From Lachnospiraceae bacterium (GTDB lineage Bacteria; Bacillota; Clostridia; Lachnospirales; Lachnospiraceae): DNA of 22,990 nt. Below are positions 22,948 to 22,990 of the stretch, piece by piece (positions within the stretch are counted from its first letter, which is position 1; the number at the start of each line of letters is the position of its first letter). The notes under the pieces are model-generated. The model searched no databases. It was not told where the DNA came from and saw only the letters and a program-made list of their open reading frames with translations. The stretch spans positions 1-22,990 of the forward strand of contig CAAGRM010000165.1 in NCBI GenBank assembly GCA_900772675.1. Reading direction: 5' to 3'. The position numbers and the translations under genes were made by a program.

Positions 22948-22990
22948 TTCCTATTTTTGTAAAATCTATTTTAATAGTAACAAAGGTTAC

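Noticed and set aside
1..22990. CRISPR array, tRNA or rRNA genes, insertion sequences, prophage genes
   Set aside because: No regularly spaced repeats, cloverleaf-like sequences, transposase motifs or phage proteins were seen on either strand.

Overview
The window looks like chromosomal DNA from a gut-type Clostridia (Bacillota), most likely Lachnospiraceae. This is inferred from the protein families: ATP-less CUT1 sugar ABC cassettes with LplB/YtcP-type permeases, an AraC regulator, a cytoplasmic GH3, a RibU with FMN riboswitch, an AGCS symporter, LytTR/HPK10 regulation and MgtE. Strong AGGAGG-type ribosome binding sites and moderate GC fit as well. No tRNA, rRNA, insertion sequence, phage gene or CRISPR array was seen.

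Layout. (1) 1-2442, minus strand: a PTS with a free EIIA(Glc) gene followed by a NagE-like EIICB gene, with its own promoter and a 16-bp-stem terminator. (2) 2443-2899: no intact gene; it holds a strong bidirectional terminator, hairpins that could belong to a small plus-strand RNA, and a possible coding relic. (3) 2900-11034: an AraC-family regulator (minus) diverges from a sugar-use operon (plus) of two ABC permeases, a large lipoprotein binding protein and a GH3 glycosidase. An internal terminator hairpin separates binding protein from glycosidase. (4) 11063-12095: sigma-A promoter, FMN riboswitch, terminator, two more hairpins, and ribU. (5) 12292-13246: a small acidic protein of unknown function and an ADP-ribose-pyrophosphatase-like NUDIX hydrolase. 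(6) 13292-19472, minus strand: a BD-FAE-like esterase, a LytTR response regulator and a sensor-less HPK10-type kinase in one tight cluster. After a terminator come two overlapping ABC exporter half-transporters. (7) 19533-21096: an AGCS sodium/amino-acid symporter with an excellent promoter. (8) 21135-22990: mgtE with a leader of roughly 380 nt.

How the parts work together. The ABC importer should bring an oligosaccharide into the cell, where the signal-less GH3 removes sugars from its end; the AraC regulator beside it is the obvious candidate switch. The PTS is a separate route for an amino sugar or glucose. RibU is expressed when FMN is low. The esterase/LytTR/kinase cluster probably controls something, with the adjacent exporter pair a natural but unproven target.

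The most unusual stretch is the mgtE leader. It has a good promoter, a strong 5' hairpin, a possible three-way junction overlapping a 32-codon upstream ORF, and two terminator-like hairpins just before mgtE. I could not find the conserved blocks of the M-box magnesium riboswitch in it. Next are the sensor-less kinase cluster and the GH3 with a probable beta-trefoil insert.
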